Shown: positions 43,954 to 52,779 of the stretch, piece after piece | Numbering within the stretch: the stretch's first letter is position 1 | How the letters are laid out: each line of letters starts with the position of its first letter | NCBI GenBank assembly: GCA_002434245.1 | Contig: DJJR01000080.1 | Span: forward strand, 15,132 to 79,131 | Direction: 5' to 3' | DNA from: Pelosinus fermentans | Lineage (GTDB): Bacteria; Bacillota; Negativicutes; DSM-13327 | Length of the DNA stretch: 64,000 nucleotides | Notes under the pieces: generated by a model | Database searches by the model: none | The model's input: the letters and a program-made list of their open reading frames with translations, nothing else | What the model was told of the DNA's origin: nothing | Made by a program: the position numbers and the translations under genes

Positions 43954-44775
43954 TGAAGGAATACCAGGATGTATCTGCTGTTCGTTAAGTTAAAGGGTGA
44001 ATTTACAAAAGTGCTACAACAAGCAATTTCCGAAATAAGGCCAGAAAGAATTTTAATTGAGCCGACGGGGATAGGAAAGTTATCTGAGGTGCTTCAGATT
44101 GTGAAGCAGCCTTGTTTTCATGATGTTATAAGCCTTGATCACGTTATAACAGTAGTTGACGTCCATCATGCCCATTCTTTTTTAGTAAATTTCGGCGAAT
44201 TTTATAAAGATCAAATTGCTTATACACAAACAATTATCTGCAATAAAACCCAGGACGTTTCACCCCAGGAAATCGAAGAAGTCGTAAAAATGATTCGTCG
44301 GTATAATGCTTCATCGAAAATTGTAACGACTCCTTGGAATCAGTTATCGATTCAGCAGATTTTAGCAAAAGATCCGTTATATGAAAACCAAAGTGCTAGT
44401 GAACCTGCCAGCAATATAAGGAAAAGATTTTCCTCAGGCGCAAAACAACTACAAGTTCTAAATCATGTGAAGAGACATTCGGGAGCAGACATTTTTCAGA
44501 ATGTTTCCTGGAAAGGTTCTCGCGTATTTTCTGTTTCCATATTAAAGAAAATGTTAGACCATATAAGCACAGGGCAATATGGTCAGATTGTGCGAGCTAA
44601 AGGGCTCGTTGCCGGGGAAAAAAGTTGGTTTCATTTTGAATATGTTAATGGCAGATGGGAATATAAGTCAGCAAAACCACATACTATTGGCCAGGCTGTA
44701 TTTATTGGTCAGAATTTGCTTTCAGAGCAGTTATTAAAGACATTAGAGGGACATAATGCTGATAGTGGTTGACTC
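43954..44775 (+). pseudogene. Truncated, frameshifted CobW/G3E-family GTPase
   Basis: Remnant of a metal- or corrinoid-linked G3E GTPase. In one frame the bases at 43960-43986 read GIPGCICCSL, the CxCC metal motif. The frame then shifts to KGEFTKVLQQAISEIRPERILIEPTGIGKLSEVL, with the conserved EPTG. VITVVDV and ICNKTQDVS (NKxD region, with one extra residue) follow, and a CobW C-terminal domain ends the frame at 44772. Walker A is missing at the N-terminus. An equivalent Walker A is found just downstream in a second fragment, suggesting deletion within a tandem pair. Confidence 0.8.
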
Positions 44776-44970
44776 GTTCAGGGATTTCTTGGTTCGGGGA
44801 AAACGTCTCTGATCAATCATCTCATTCAACATGTTTTTGAGGATGAGACGATTCTGGTTATTTTGACGGAATGGGGCAAAGCGACAGGCGGTGATTGGGC
44901 TGATTGGTACACAAGAATTTTAAAAGGGCAAAAGAAAACAATCGTGCAGCAACTTGCCCCCTATATTACG
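44756..44970 (+). pseudogene. N-terminal fragment of a second CobW/G3E GTPase
   Basis: Begins ATG CTG ATA GTG GTT (MLIVV) overlapping the previous remnant. After a one-base shift it reads LVQGFLGSGKTSLINHLIQH, a textbook G3E Walker A, then VFEDETILVILTEWGKATG. Sequence similar to the family fades after ~60 residues and stops appear. Together with the preceding remnant it marks decay of a two-gene GTPase locus. Confidence 0.7.
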
Positions 44971-45110
44971 TGCCTTACAGTTATATATTTAATCTATTTT
45001 TATTTATTGCGACTAACAAGATGATGGTATGCAAAAATAGGACAAAGTATCTACTTCTTCCTCCAAAGTACTCAAAATTGCTGTTTATTGTTCAATTTGT
45101 GGGCTAAAAT

Positions 45111-45821
45111 TCAAAATCCTGCAAATTTCACAACATGAAAACCTTGATGTACGATCTCTTTCGGGTCAATCTGCTGATCTAAATGCATACAGTAAACCTG
45201 ATTCCGTAAGTCTGAGTGAATTGTCTCTTTCAACTTTCTTAATGACATATGGCTGTTCCCCTCATAATCAAGTCCACAGGTATCTTGATAGATCCGATCG
45301 AGCTCCCCATTCTTAAGTCTAATAATAATTTCATCCTCTATATGATTTGAATCTCCGCTATAGTAAAACACACCTTCTATTTGTCTCATAACAAAGCCAT
45401 ATGCCGGAATGGTTTTTACATGTGAGACTGGCAAAAATTCAACACTTATCTCTCCCAAGTTTTCATCTGCAAAACCGACTTTGCTGCTGCTTTCCAGCAA
45501 ATACATTTCCTGGCTGACTCCTATACTCGTCAGGAAGCTCTTCATGAGTTCCTCATTTGGAAAAAATATGGTTGGTTTATGCCTTAGAATGTAATAGGAA
45601 TAAAAAATTACTTCTCCAAGACTTCCTACATGGTCAGGATGGGTATGAGTAATAATAATGTATATCTTTTTTAGTCCTTCAAGTATATTTAATTCTCGAA
45701 GCCTGTGAAAAACTGTCCCACCGCTGTCAATAAGCAATAGACTATCCTTTTTCTTTATAAAAGCGCTTGTATTTCCTAATTGAGTATTAAAAGCACTTCC
45801 GATACCAATGAAGCTGATCAT
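45111..45821 (-). CDS. Metallo-beta-lactamase-fold hydrolase
   Basis: 236-residue MBL-fold protein with the metal motif THTHPDHVGS near residue 75, a distal Asp/His set (YYSGDSNHIE, SHMSLRKLKE) and a C-terminal CMHLD. It is related to RNase Z/arylsulfatase-type MBL enzymes; the substrate cannot be told. The ATG at 45821 (MISFIGIGSAFNTQLGNTSA) matches family N-termini and has GGAGG 11 bases upstream. A longer TTG-initiated frame to 45905 lacks support. It lies downstream of the small Spo0E-like gene. Confidence 0.8.
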   Translation of the reverse strand: MISFIGIGSAFNTQLGNTSAFIKKKDSLLLIDSGGTVFHRLRELNILEGLKKIYIIITHTHPDHVGSLGEVIFYSYYILRHKPTIFFPNEELMKSFLTSIGVSQEMYLLESSSKVGFADENLGEISVEFLPVSHVKTIPAYGFVMRQIEGVFYYSGDSNHIEDEIIIRLKNGELDRIYQDTCGLDYEGNSHMSLRKLKETIHSDLRNQVYCMHLDQQIDPKEIVHQGFHVVKFAGF

Positions 45822-45961
45822 CTGCAAAGTATCCTCCAGAATTTTCTTATAGCTTGTCCAAAAATTTTTGAAATGGATCATCCATTTTTCCCAATATGAA
45901 GACAAATGAGACCTACAGTCTAGCTAGTAAAATCAAATAAGACCTACTAGTAGAACTAGCA

Positions 45962-46129
45962 TTATCTCTTATATTGATAATAATCTTTTATTCTATTATC
46001 TAAATCTCTGCTTATCTTGATTGCCTCCGTTGATACGGGTCCTTTTTTAGCAACGATATGAATCAAATTTAAACGCATCCGTTCTATTTCTTCCTGCAGC
46101 TCTTTTAAATTTATCTCTGAAATAACCAA
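45962..46129 (-). CDS. Spo0E-like aspartyl-phosphate phosphatase (55 aa)
   Basis: Tiny two-helix protein expected to dephosphorylate Spo0A~P or another response regulator. It shows the family signature SRDLDNRI near residue 40, preceded by a first helix INLKELQEEIERMRLNLIHI. The ribosome site AGGAGG at 46132-46137 is only 2 bases from the TTG annotated here. An in-frame ATT at 46123 has ideal 8-base spacing and may be the real start, giving 53 residues. Its presence points to a spore-forming organism. Confidence 0.8.
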   Translation of the reverse strand: MVISEINLKELQEEIERMRLNLIHIVAKKGPVSTEAIKISRDLDNRIKDYYQYKR

Positions 46130-46275
46130 CGCCTCCTATATTCGATATAACATATCATCGAATAAAAGAATTTAAATTTCATTTGATTTATGATAATAAA
46201 GAATAAAAGTATAACAAAGCACCCATAGGACGCTAACGTATCTATGTAGACTTCAAAAGAGCTGTTCTTGGTCTG

Positions 46276-46611
46276 TTACGAATGCCTGGATAGTAACTGG
46301 AACTGGTATCCGAATGCTTCAATTTCATCACGAGAGAGGATGATTCCCTCAGGAGGCCGCCTGTTGAGCTTGAACACCAGTGCCTGCTGCCCCGCTTCTT
46401 GGTGAAAGTCAATTCGATTCAAAGCGACTTCTGTATCTAAAAGATCGGTAATTATTTCTGCTGTTGCCTTATGCCCTACTGCAGAAATAATTTCAGGTGC
46501 AGACTGAATCAATTTTTTGCACTCTTCCAAACTGATTGTTCGACAGGAATATTCTCCATCCGCTGTAATAATAGCACCATTCAGGATCGCAATGGGTTGC
46601 CTATTATCCAT
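46276..46611 (-). CDS. DUF1874 protein, AcrIII-1/Crn2-like cA4 ring nuclease candidate
   Basis: 111-residue protein closely matching the DUF1874 (STIV B116-like) family. Members degrade cyclic tetra-adenylate, the second messenger of type III CRISPR. The core ISAVGHKATAEIITDLL is intact, with His47 at the position of the catalytic His of viral AcrIII-1, followed by NRIDF and RRPPEG with Arg85 and Glu88. AAGGAGAATAATA precedes the ATG. No CRISPR array, cas or phage gene is visible nearby, so the protein stands alone. Activity is inferred from conserved residues. Confidence 0.82.
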   Translation of the reverse strand: MDNRQPIAILNGAIITADGEYSCRTISLEECKKLIQSAPEIISAVGHKATAEIITDLLDTEVALNRIDFHQEAGQQALVFKLNRRPPEGIILSRDEIEAFGYQFQLLSRHS

Positions 46612-46698
46612 TATTATTCTCCTTCCTAACGTTAGTTTTCCACTATTATATTTATTATCTTTCTGCCAAGCCTCTTAAAAGCCCTGCATGTACTGCAA

Positions 46699-46729
46699 AT
46701 AATCCCGGCAGTCAAGCTGCCGGGATTAT
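46699..46729. terminator. Terminator after the MFS gene
   Basis: Perfect 13-base arms around ATAATCCCGGCAG (46699-46711) and its complement (46717-46729), with a five-base loop. It lies ~47 bases beyond the MFS stop on the minus strand. Confidence 0.75.
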
Positions 46730-46775
46730 ACTAGTCGTGATCACCTAGCTGGGTAAGAAAAAGAAGAACTTGGAT

Positions 46776-48086
46776 TTATACTTCCTTTTTACTTGTGTCT
46801 GCTGAATCTAATAGTCCGAGTTCCTCAACAAGAGACAATTCCGGATTGATCTTAGTCCAAAGAAACGTCCCAATGATAAGAATCCCACTGGCAAGTATAA
46901 AGGGATACACCCAAGATCCAGTACGTTGTACAATAAAGCCAAAGATCAACGGGGTCATTGCTGATCCTATTGCACCGATAGAATTCATTGTTGCTGATAC
47001 AGTACCTGCATAATCATGTCCAATATCAAGACAGGTTGCCCAAAATACTCCCACAGTCATCTCAAGACCAAACAAGGCACAAGCGAGCAAAAATACGGAG
47101 AGATATTGAGATTCCGTCATGGCTCCCGGAATCATACAAAAGGCTGCAATGAGAAAACCAGCCATAGCCACACCACGGCGAGCAATTTTACCATTTTTAG
47201 TATGTTTCCAAATCTTATCCGATAGCCAGCCCCCTAACGTATCACCAATTGTACCAGCAAAAAGCGGCAAGCTTGCAAATATTCCCATTGTCATAATAGC
47301 GAAACCACGAGCGTCCACCAAGTAAGTAGGAAGCCAAGTTAAGAAAATCCATAGTGTATAATTATAGCAAATATATGCTAAGCAAAGGCACCAAAGATTT
47401 TTGCTCTTAATGAGTGTGCGGAAGGGTAATTTTTGAGTCACTTTTTTCTTAACTTGTCCTTGATAAATCAGATCAATTTCTGCCTGATTAATACCGCCCC
47501 ACTTAGCTTGCAATTCTTCTGGTTTATTCCGATACCAAATGAACCAAATGATGGCCCAAGCCAAAGCAATAGCGCCTCCGAAATAAAAGGCTGGTCGCCA
47601 GCCAAACTGGCTCATAATCCCTACCATAAGAATCGGAGTAATCGCCCCGCCAAGCCTTGAACAGGCATGAGTTAAACCTTGTACAAAGCCACGTTCTGTT
47701 GCAGGAATCCAATGAGAAAAAGCCCGAGTGGCAGTAGGAAATGCACCGGATTCGCATATTCCAAATAAAAAACGAATAACAATTAAAGACGTAAAACTCC
47801 AGGCTAAACCAGTCATAACATCTACGGCCGCCCACAAAACAACGAGTACCGTTAACACTTTATGCGGACCATATTTATCTCCCAGAATGCCAACGGGGAT
47901 CTGGAATATGGAATATGCCCAGGAAAAGGCGGCAAAGACGACTCCAAGCTCAACCTTGCTAATATTAAATTCTTTCATGATGAGTGGAGCTGCTACCGAA
48001 ATATTAACCCGATCCACATAGGTTATAAAATAGAGTATACATACAATAAGCAATACCCAATACCGCGTTTTAGTTGGCTTTTCCAT
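46776..48086 (-). CDS. MFS transporter, anion:cation symporter family
   Basis: 436-residue, 12-helix major facilitator of the ACS type (hexuronate, galactonate, phthalate and related acids). ITYVDRVNISVAAPLIMKEF in helix 1 and GDKYGPHKV in loop 2-3 are ACS hallmarks; RFLFGICESGAFPTATRAFSHWIPATERG follows. AAGGAG lies 10 bases before the ATG. It is 33 bases after the dehydrogenase stop and so is the second gene of a sigma-54-controlled operon. A sugar acid or polyol-derived acid is a reasonable guess. Confidence 0.9.
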   Translation of the reverse strand: MEKPTKTRYWVLLIVCILYFITYVDRVNISVAAPLIMKEFNISKVELGVVFAAFSWAYSIFQIPVGILGDKYGPHKVLTVLVVLWAAVDVMTGLAWSFTSLIVIRFLFGICESGAFPTATRAFSHWIPATERGFVQGLTHACSRLGGAITPILMVGIMSQFGWRPAFYFGGAIALAWAIIWFIWYRNKPEELQAKWGGINQAEIDLIYQGQVKKKVTQKLPFRTLIKSKNLWCLCLAYICYNYTLWIFLTWLPTYLVDARGFAIMTMGIFASLPLFAGTIGDTLGGWLSDKIWKHTKNGKIARRGVAMAGFLIAAFCMIPGAMTESQYLSVFLLACALFGLEMTVGVFWATCLDIGHDYAGTVSATMNSIGAIGSAMTPLIFGFIVQRTGSWVYPFILASGILIIGTFLWTKINPELSLVEELGLLDSADTSKKEV

Positions 48087-48119
48087 TAGTATTTTTCTCC
48101 TTTATTGCATAGTCTGGCA

Positions 48120-49106
48120 TTATGGTCTTAAAACAACTTTAATGGCGCTCTCGTCTTCTACTGCAGTTTCGAAAGCGTCTTTTATATGATCCAGCTTAAA
48201 TTCATGAGTAATCAATGATTTGATATCGATCATATTTTTAACTACTGGACGCAATGCCCAAGGAGTCCAAACTTCACGCTGCTGACGAGTATGATGGACA
48301 AGACAAGTGTTACGAAATTCCAATCCATCATCGTGCCAACGGCTAATATTCAGGTTTACTGGTTTGGTCATCCAACTATAGAAAACAAATATGCCGTTAT
48401 GCTTAATTAATTCTGATGCTGCATTAAAAGAAGATTCAACACCAGCAGCTTCTACAACAACATCTGCACCAATTCCATCTGTAAGGTCTTTTACAAAATC
48501 AACAACATCCACTTTTCTGCTATTAATGGTTACATCTGCTCCAAGTTTCTTAGCAATTGCCAATTTACCATCTTCAACATCGGCGACAATCACTTGGGAT
48601 GCCCCCTGTCTTTTTGCACACTGAGCAATAATTTGTCCTGCAAATCCACCACCCATTACCACTACAGTATCACCAATATTGGTGCCAGTTGTAAGGCCTG
48701 AGAACATTCCACAGGCAATTGGTTCTCCTAAACTTGCTAAATCCATATCCAACCCTTCAGGAGCGAGCTGCAATTCCCAAACCTTAGCTTTGAAGTATTC
48801 AGCAAAATTATTATTCCAGCCAAAGCACATGACTTTGTCGCCGGGTTTTACTTCACGTACCTTTGAGCCGATTTCTACAACTGTACCGCCGCTTTCATGA
48901 CCAAGATAAAAAGGAAATTTTGGATCCTGGCGAAATTCTGCCGTTTTCGGAGGAAGCTGTCCAAGATAAAAATTCTTATCCGATCCGCAGATACCCATAA
49001 GATGGTTTCGGACAATTACTTCATCCTCTCCCACAACCAATTCTTTTTCAATTAATTCAATATCACGCTGTCCTTTTAATAAAGCTGCTTTCGTAATTAC
49101 GCTCAT
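48120..49106 (-). CDS. Zinc-dependent medium-chain alcohol/polyol dehydrogenase
   Basis: 328-residue MDR-family enzyme. The catalytic zinc site includes GICGSDKNFY and GHESGGTVVEIG; the NAD-binding motif is GGGFAGQI near 165. The structural-zinc loop (four Cys) typical of sorbitol/threonine dehydrogenases is missing, with FGWNNNFAEYF in its place. AGGAG lies 8 bases before the ATG at 49106; an ATG at 49109 is equally plausible. It is the first gene of the operon with the MFS transporter, probably oxidising the imported substrate. Confidence 0.88.
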   Translation of the reverse strand: MSVITKAALLKGQRDIELIEKELVVGEDEVIVRNHLMGICGSDKNFYLGQLPPKTAEFRQDPKFPFYLGHESGGTVVEIGSKVREVKPGDKVMCFGWNNNFAEYFKAKVWELQLAPEGLDMDLASLGEPIACGMFSGLTTGTNIGDTVVVMGGGFAGQIIAQCAKRQGASQVIVADVEDGKLAIAKKLGADVTINSRKVDVVDFVKDLTDGIGADVVVEAAGVESSFNAASELIKHNGIFVFYSWMTKPVNLNISRWHDDGLEFRNTCLVHHTRQQREVWTPWALRPVVKNMIDIKSLITHEFKLDHIKDAFETAVEDESAIKVVLRP

Positions 49107-49218
49107 CATTAACACTCCTATTTTTTATAAATTTAAACTCTTACAAAAATACATAATCTGTAATCCTTCTTCCTTTGCGATCCTCACCTCACAATATATC
49201 CGAGTCGACTTCATCTTT

Positions 49219-49244
49219 AGCTTTCTGCACATTTACAGAAAGCT
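49219..49244. promoter_or_regulatory. Palindrome in the 5' leader of the sigma-54 operon
   Basis: Perfect nine-base arms AGCTTTCTG and CAGAAAGCT separated by CACATTTA. It sits about 10-35 bases downstream of the predicted transcription start, so it is either a repressor site or an mRNA hairpin. Confidence 0.5.
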
Positions 49245-49263
49245 TTCGTCCTTTACCGTTAAA

Positions 49264-49280
49264 TGCAATAATTATGCCAA
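49264..49280 (-). promoter_or_regulatory. Sigma-54 (-24/-12) promoter
   Basis: On the minus strand TTGGCATAATTATTGCA keeps GG and GC separated by exactly ten bases, matching the YTGGCAC-N5-TTGCW consensus except for one base. It faces the dehydrogenase-MFS operon, ~160 bases upstream of its first ATG. Confidence 0.8.
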
Positions 49281-49311
49281 TCTTTAATAAATTTAGTAAA
49301 TAATTATAAAA

Positions 49312-49330
49312 GGCAGGCTTTTAGCCTGCC
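49312..49330 (-). terminator. Terminator of the PrpR-type activator gene
   Basis: GGCAGGC and GCCTGCC arms with a five-base loop, followed on the minus strand by TTTTAT. It isolates the regulator transcript from the sigma-54 promoter just downstream. Confidence 0.8.
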
Positions 49331-49386
49331 CGTAAGGATAGATTCTCCTTTTCATTTTTTTAATCGACTGACCAGAATACCCTTGC

Positions 49387-49403
49387 TGAACAAAAATTGT
49401 TCA
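49387..49403. promoter_or_regulatory. Candidate upstream activator site for the sigma-54 promoter
   Basis: Perfect palindrome TGAACAA-AAA-TTGTTCA about 110 bases upstream of the -24 element, within the distance range usual for enhancer-binding proteins. A related GTTCAAAACG follows it. Assignment to the adjacent PrpR-type protein is an inference. Confidence 0.5.
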
Positions 49404-49427
49404 TTTCGTTCAAAACGTTTATCTTTT

Positions 49428-51302
49428 TTATTTGATCTCATCAAACTGCTTTAAACGTTTCCACAATGTGGTACGACTTATGCCTAATTTAGCCGCTGCC
49501 TTACCATAATGATAATCAGTCTCTTCTAAAGCTTGATATAAGCATTCCCGATCCAAGCTGCCATTGCTTCTAATTGCATCCTTTGCTGCCTTTTCCCGAT
49601 TAGGCAGTACAGCTTCAACCTCTTGAAGGTCAACACAGCTGTTTTTACTAAGTACTGCTAGGCGTTCCGCAATGTTCTTTAATTCTCTTACGTTGCCTAA
49701 CCAAGAATATTGAAGCAGTTTGCTTTTAGCCTCCTGGTTCATTTTTTTGCATTCTTTTTTGTTCTTTATACAATACCGCTTATAGAAATGGTTCATTAAT
49801 AACATAATATCTTCTCCACGCTCCCGCAGGGCTGGAATGCTAAGTTGTAATATATCAAGACGATAATATAGATCTTCACGGAATAATCCCTGTTTTACAA
49901 GGTCATACAAATCTTTATTGGTAGCTGCTATTATGCGAACATCGATGGGAATCACTCGATCACCACCCAGACGCATAATTTCACGTTCCTGCAAGACCCT
50001 TAGCAATCGTCCCTGCATCTTTGGCGAAATCTCAGACACTTCATCCAATAAGATGGTACCACGATGAGCAAGCTCAAATAAGCCAAATTTTCCCCCACGA
50101 GATGCCCCGGTAAATGCTCCTTCCACATATCCGAAAAGTTCACTTTCCAATAAATTTTCCGGCAAGGCTGCACAGTTTACAGCAACAAAAGGTCCTTTAT
50201 AGCGGTTACTCCCGTTATGTATGCTCTGAGCAAATACCTCTTTACCGGTACCCGTTTCTCCTACAATAAGAACATTGGAATTCACTTGACTAAATTCACG
50301 AGCAACAGAAATAGTCTCTTTAATCGCTTTACTGCTTCCCAAAATATCCTCGAATTTCAGCTTGGCTACATGTCCGCGGTTATGTATTTTTTCACGGATT
50401 TTTCCTTCAAGCTCTTGAATGGCACCAACCGGTTTAAATGTTGCGACAACCCCAACCGTTTCACCGGCAATAAGAATCGGCACCGTATTAATTGCTATTT
50501 GTTGATCACCTACTGTCTGTACCTCTCCTATTTCGGATTTTCCTGTAACTAAGACCTTGCCCAAATCAAGCTGCGGCAAAAGGTCTCTAACGTTTCTTCC
50601 AATAACTTCATTATCAAGACTGGTAATATGAATGGCCGCCATATTCATTAAATTAATTTTCCCTTGCGTATCTACAGCAATGATTCCTTCATCAGAATAA
50701 TTTAATATTGCCCGAAACTGCTCTGTCCGTTCCTGTTCCTGCCGTCTTACTGCTGCCACCCGTTTGGCTTCTTGCAATGCAAAATAAACACCTTCTCTGC
50801 CGGATTCTATAAACAAGCTATTCATCCCGATTCGCCGAGCTATATCGCTTGACATTACACCACCAATTACTGTCTGAATCCCATCTTCTTTTAATTTCGC
50901 TATACTTAATTCAGCATCGTCTTCATTATTTACTTCGACAGTAACCAGCTCAATATCCATAATGCTTTCTATGCTCTTCGCTCCGCAGATCATATCGTAA
51001 GAGCCTACTATACCAATTTTTCGGTCCTGAAAGCGAACTAAGCACTCCTTAACAGAACGCAGGATATCATAACCGCTTACCAAAAGGTCAACTACCGGCG
51101 TATTCGGCAAGAATTTTTTCAGCGCACTGGCAGTAACCCCCCTGGCAATCACAACATCCGATTTAATATCTTGACTGACAATAGACCGGACTCCTATATT
51201 CACAAGGATCTCATATTCCCATTCCTTGTCGTCTTGTTCTTGTATAATCGTCTTGATAAATTCAGCAACACTTAAATAAGGTACAACAATAAGGATCTTC
51301 AT
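49428..51302 (-). CDS. PrpR-type sigma-54-dependent transcriptional activator
   Basis: 624-residue enhancer-binding protein. An N-terminal PrpR_N sensor (~1-190) has VVIARGVTASALKKFLPNTPVVDL. A PAS domain (~200-300) has NYSDEGIIAVDTQGKINLMN. The AAA+ core (~325-560) has GETGTGKE, the sigma-54 contact loop GAFTGA and LFREDLYYRLDILQL. A Fis-type HTH ends it (YGKAAAKLGISRTTLWKRLKQF). GAGGTGG precedes the ATG. It presumably activates the downstream -24/-12 promoter of the dehydrogenase-MFS operon in response to the substrate. Confidence 0.93.
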   Translation of the reverse strand: MKILIVVPYLSVAEFIKTIIQEQDDKEWEYEILVNIGVRSIVSQDIKSDVVIARGVTASALKKFLPNTPVVDLLVSGYDILRSVKECLVRFQDRKIGIVGSYDMICGAKSIESIMDIELVTVEVNNEDDAELSIAKLKEDGIQTVIGGVMSSDIARRIGMNSLFIESGREGVYFALQEAKRVAAVRRQEQERTEQFRAILNYSDEGIIAVDTQGKINLMNMAAIHITSLDNEVIGRNVRDLLPQLDLGKVLVTGKSEIGEVQTVGDQQIAINTVPILIAGETVGVVATFKPVGAIQELEGKIREKIHNRGHVAKLKFEDILGSSKAIKETISVAREFSQVNSNVLIVGETGTGKEVFAQSIHNGSNRYKGPFVAVNCAALPENLLESELFGYVEGAFTGASRGGKFGLFELAHRGTILLDEVSEISPKMQGRLLRVLQEREIMRLGGDRVIPIDVRIIAATNKDLYDLVKQGLFREDLYYRLDILQLSIPALRERGEDIMLLMNHFYKRYCIKNKKECKKMNQEAKSKLLQYSWLGNVRELKNIAERLAVLSKNSCVDLQEVEAVLPNREKAAKDAIRSNGSLDRECLYQALEETDYHYGKAAAKLGISRTTLWKRLKQFDEIK

Positions 51303-51646
51303 TCTGCCACCTCTAACAATATACTATTCATCACCATATTCTCCATTTTTCCATTCATAAAAATAACGTTATACAAATGGTTCGATTTCTGTAAGCGTTC
51401 ATGCCTAACTTCTCTTTAAAAATTCTGAATCCTGCAGACCTTTATACTATAGCATTATTTCTTCAAAACAATGGAATGAGACGACGGCTTCACTCCCGAA
51501 AGGCATACATCGACGCATTAAAATATACACTCCATTTTTTGTCTTCCCACTGGTATAGCAGGAAACAGCGGTAAGTATCTGGAATAGTTACAAGAAATAC
51601 AACGCCTTAATGGCGATTATGTCAATATTGAGACAATGATGGTAGG
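51303..51646. other. Intergenic stretch with no recognised gene
   Basis: About 340 bases between the divergent activator and the gpsA-like gene. No frame with a ribosome site, no tRNA fold and no clear repeat was seen. It probably contains both promoters. Confidence 0.4.
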
Positions 51647-51658
51647 ATGGTGATACAG

Positions 51659-52621
51659 GTGAAGATTTCAGTTTTAGGATGCGGTCGTTGGGGAACATTT
51701 CTAGCTTGGTATGCAAATCGGGTTGGGCATGAGGTAATGTTATGGGGCAGAGAGTCTTCGAAACATTATTTACAATTAAAAGAATCTAGAACAAATGATT
51801 ATGTGACCTTGCCCCAAGATATCATGTTAAATAATTCTTTAGAGGCAGCAGTCTCTTTCGGTGAGATTATTATTATCTCCATTAGCGCTCAGGAACTGCG
51901 CTCCTTTGCACATAGCATAAGCTTACAAAAAGGATTAAAAGATAAAATATTTGTCTTATGCATGAAAGGTATCGAAGCGAATAGCGGCAAGCGGTTATCC
52001 CAAGTGTTCAGCGAGGAAATGGGGATAAGTTCCAATATAGGGATTTGGGTAGGGCCAGGACATGTACAGGATTTTGTTAGGGAAATACCTAATTGTATGG
52101 TTATCGGTTCTGATCATATTGAAGTAACAAAAAAAATAGTTGAATCCCTTAACAGCTCTTTAATACGATTTTATTATGGTCAAGATCTGATTGGAAATGA
52201 AATCGGAGCTGCTGCCAAAAATGTGATAGGAATCGCTGCAGGAATGTTAGATGGGCTATGCTATAGCAGCTTAAAGGGCGCACTTATGGCAAGGGGTACA
52301 CGAGAAATTTCACGTCTTGTGAGAGCCATGGGCGGAAACGATACAACGATATACGGATTAAGCCATCTGGGAGATTATGAGGCAACCCTCTTTTCCCTGC
52401 ACAGCCACAATAGAAGATTTGGACAGGCTTTAATAGCTGGTGAACCCTTTGATAAATTAGCGGAAGGTGTTTCTACCGTAAAAGCATTACAATATCTAGG
52501 ACAAAAATATGAAGTGGAACTTCCCATTTGTAATGCTGTATACGAAATTATATTTGAAAATGCCGACCCAAAAGAAAAATTAATTGATTTGTTTTTAAGA
52601 CCGATTAAGTTTGAGTTTTAA
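51659..52621 (+). CDS. gpsA: NAD(P)H-dependent glycerol-3-phosphate dehydrogenase
   Basis: Reduces dihydroxyacetone phosphate to sn-glycerol 3-phosphate for phospholipid synthesis. The N-terminus MKISVLGCGRWGTFLAW carries the Rossmann GxGxxG. The catalytic Lys region is NEIGAAAKNVIGIAAGMLDG, and GLSHLGDYEATLFSLHSHNRRFG matches the GpsA substrate-binding motif loosely. The GTG at 51659 starts the conserved fold and lies 8 bases after AGGATGG; an ATG four codons upstream is less well placed. It is divergent enough to be a second paralogue. It is monocistronic. Confidence 0.85.
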   Translation: MKISVLGCGRWGTFLAWYANRVGHEVMLWGRESSKHYLQLKESRTNDYVTLPQDIMLNNSLEAAVSFGEIIIISISAQELRSFAHSISLQKGLKDKIFVLCMKGIEANSGKRLSQVFSEEMGISSNIGIWVGPGHVQDFVREIPNCMVIGSDHIEVTKKIVESLNSSLIRFYYGQDLIGNEIGAAAKNVIGIAAGMLDGLCYSSLKGALMARGTREISRLVRAMGGNDTTIYGLSHLGDYEATLFSLHSHNRRFGQALIAGEPFDKLAEGVSTVKALQYLGQKYEVELPICNAVYEIIFENADPKEKLIDLFLRPIKFEF

Positions 52622-52779
52622 AAGAAGATCGCGAGAATCTTTCGCTGACTGGTAAGGTTCTTCTTAAGGTATCCCTTTGGGTAGTATCTGACTAAAAAGT
52701 GCATACTATCTTTTTCCGAAGAATACTATATTATATAGGTAAGAGTAAGCAGTGAAGAATTTAAGAATGGAGTGGTAAC

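Noticed and set aside
46276..46611. A complete type III CRISPR locus around the DUF1874 gene
   Set aside because: No repeat-spacer array, Cas10, Csm/Cmr or CARF gene is found anywhere in the window.
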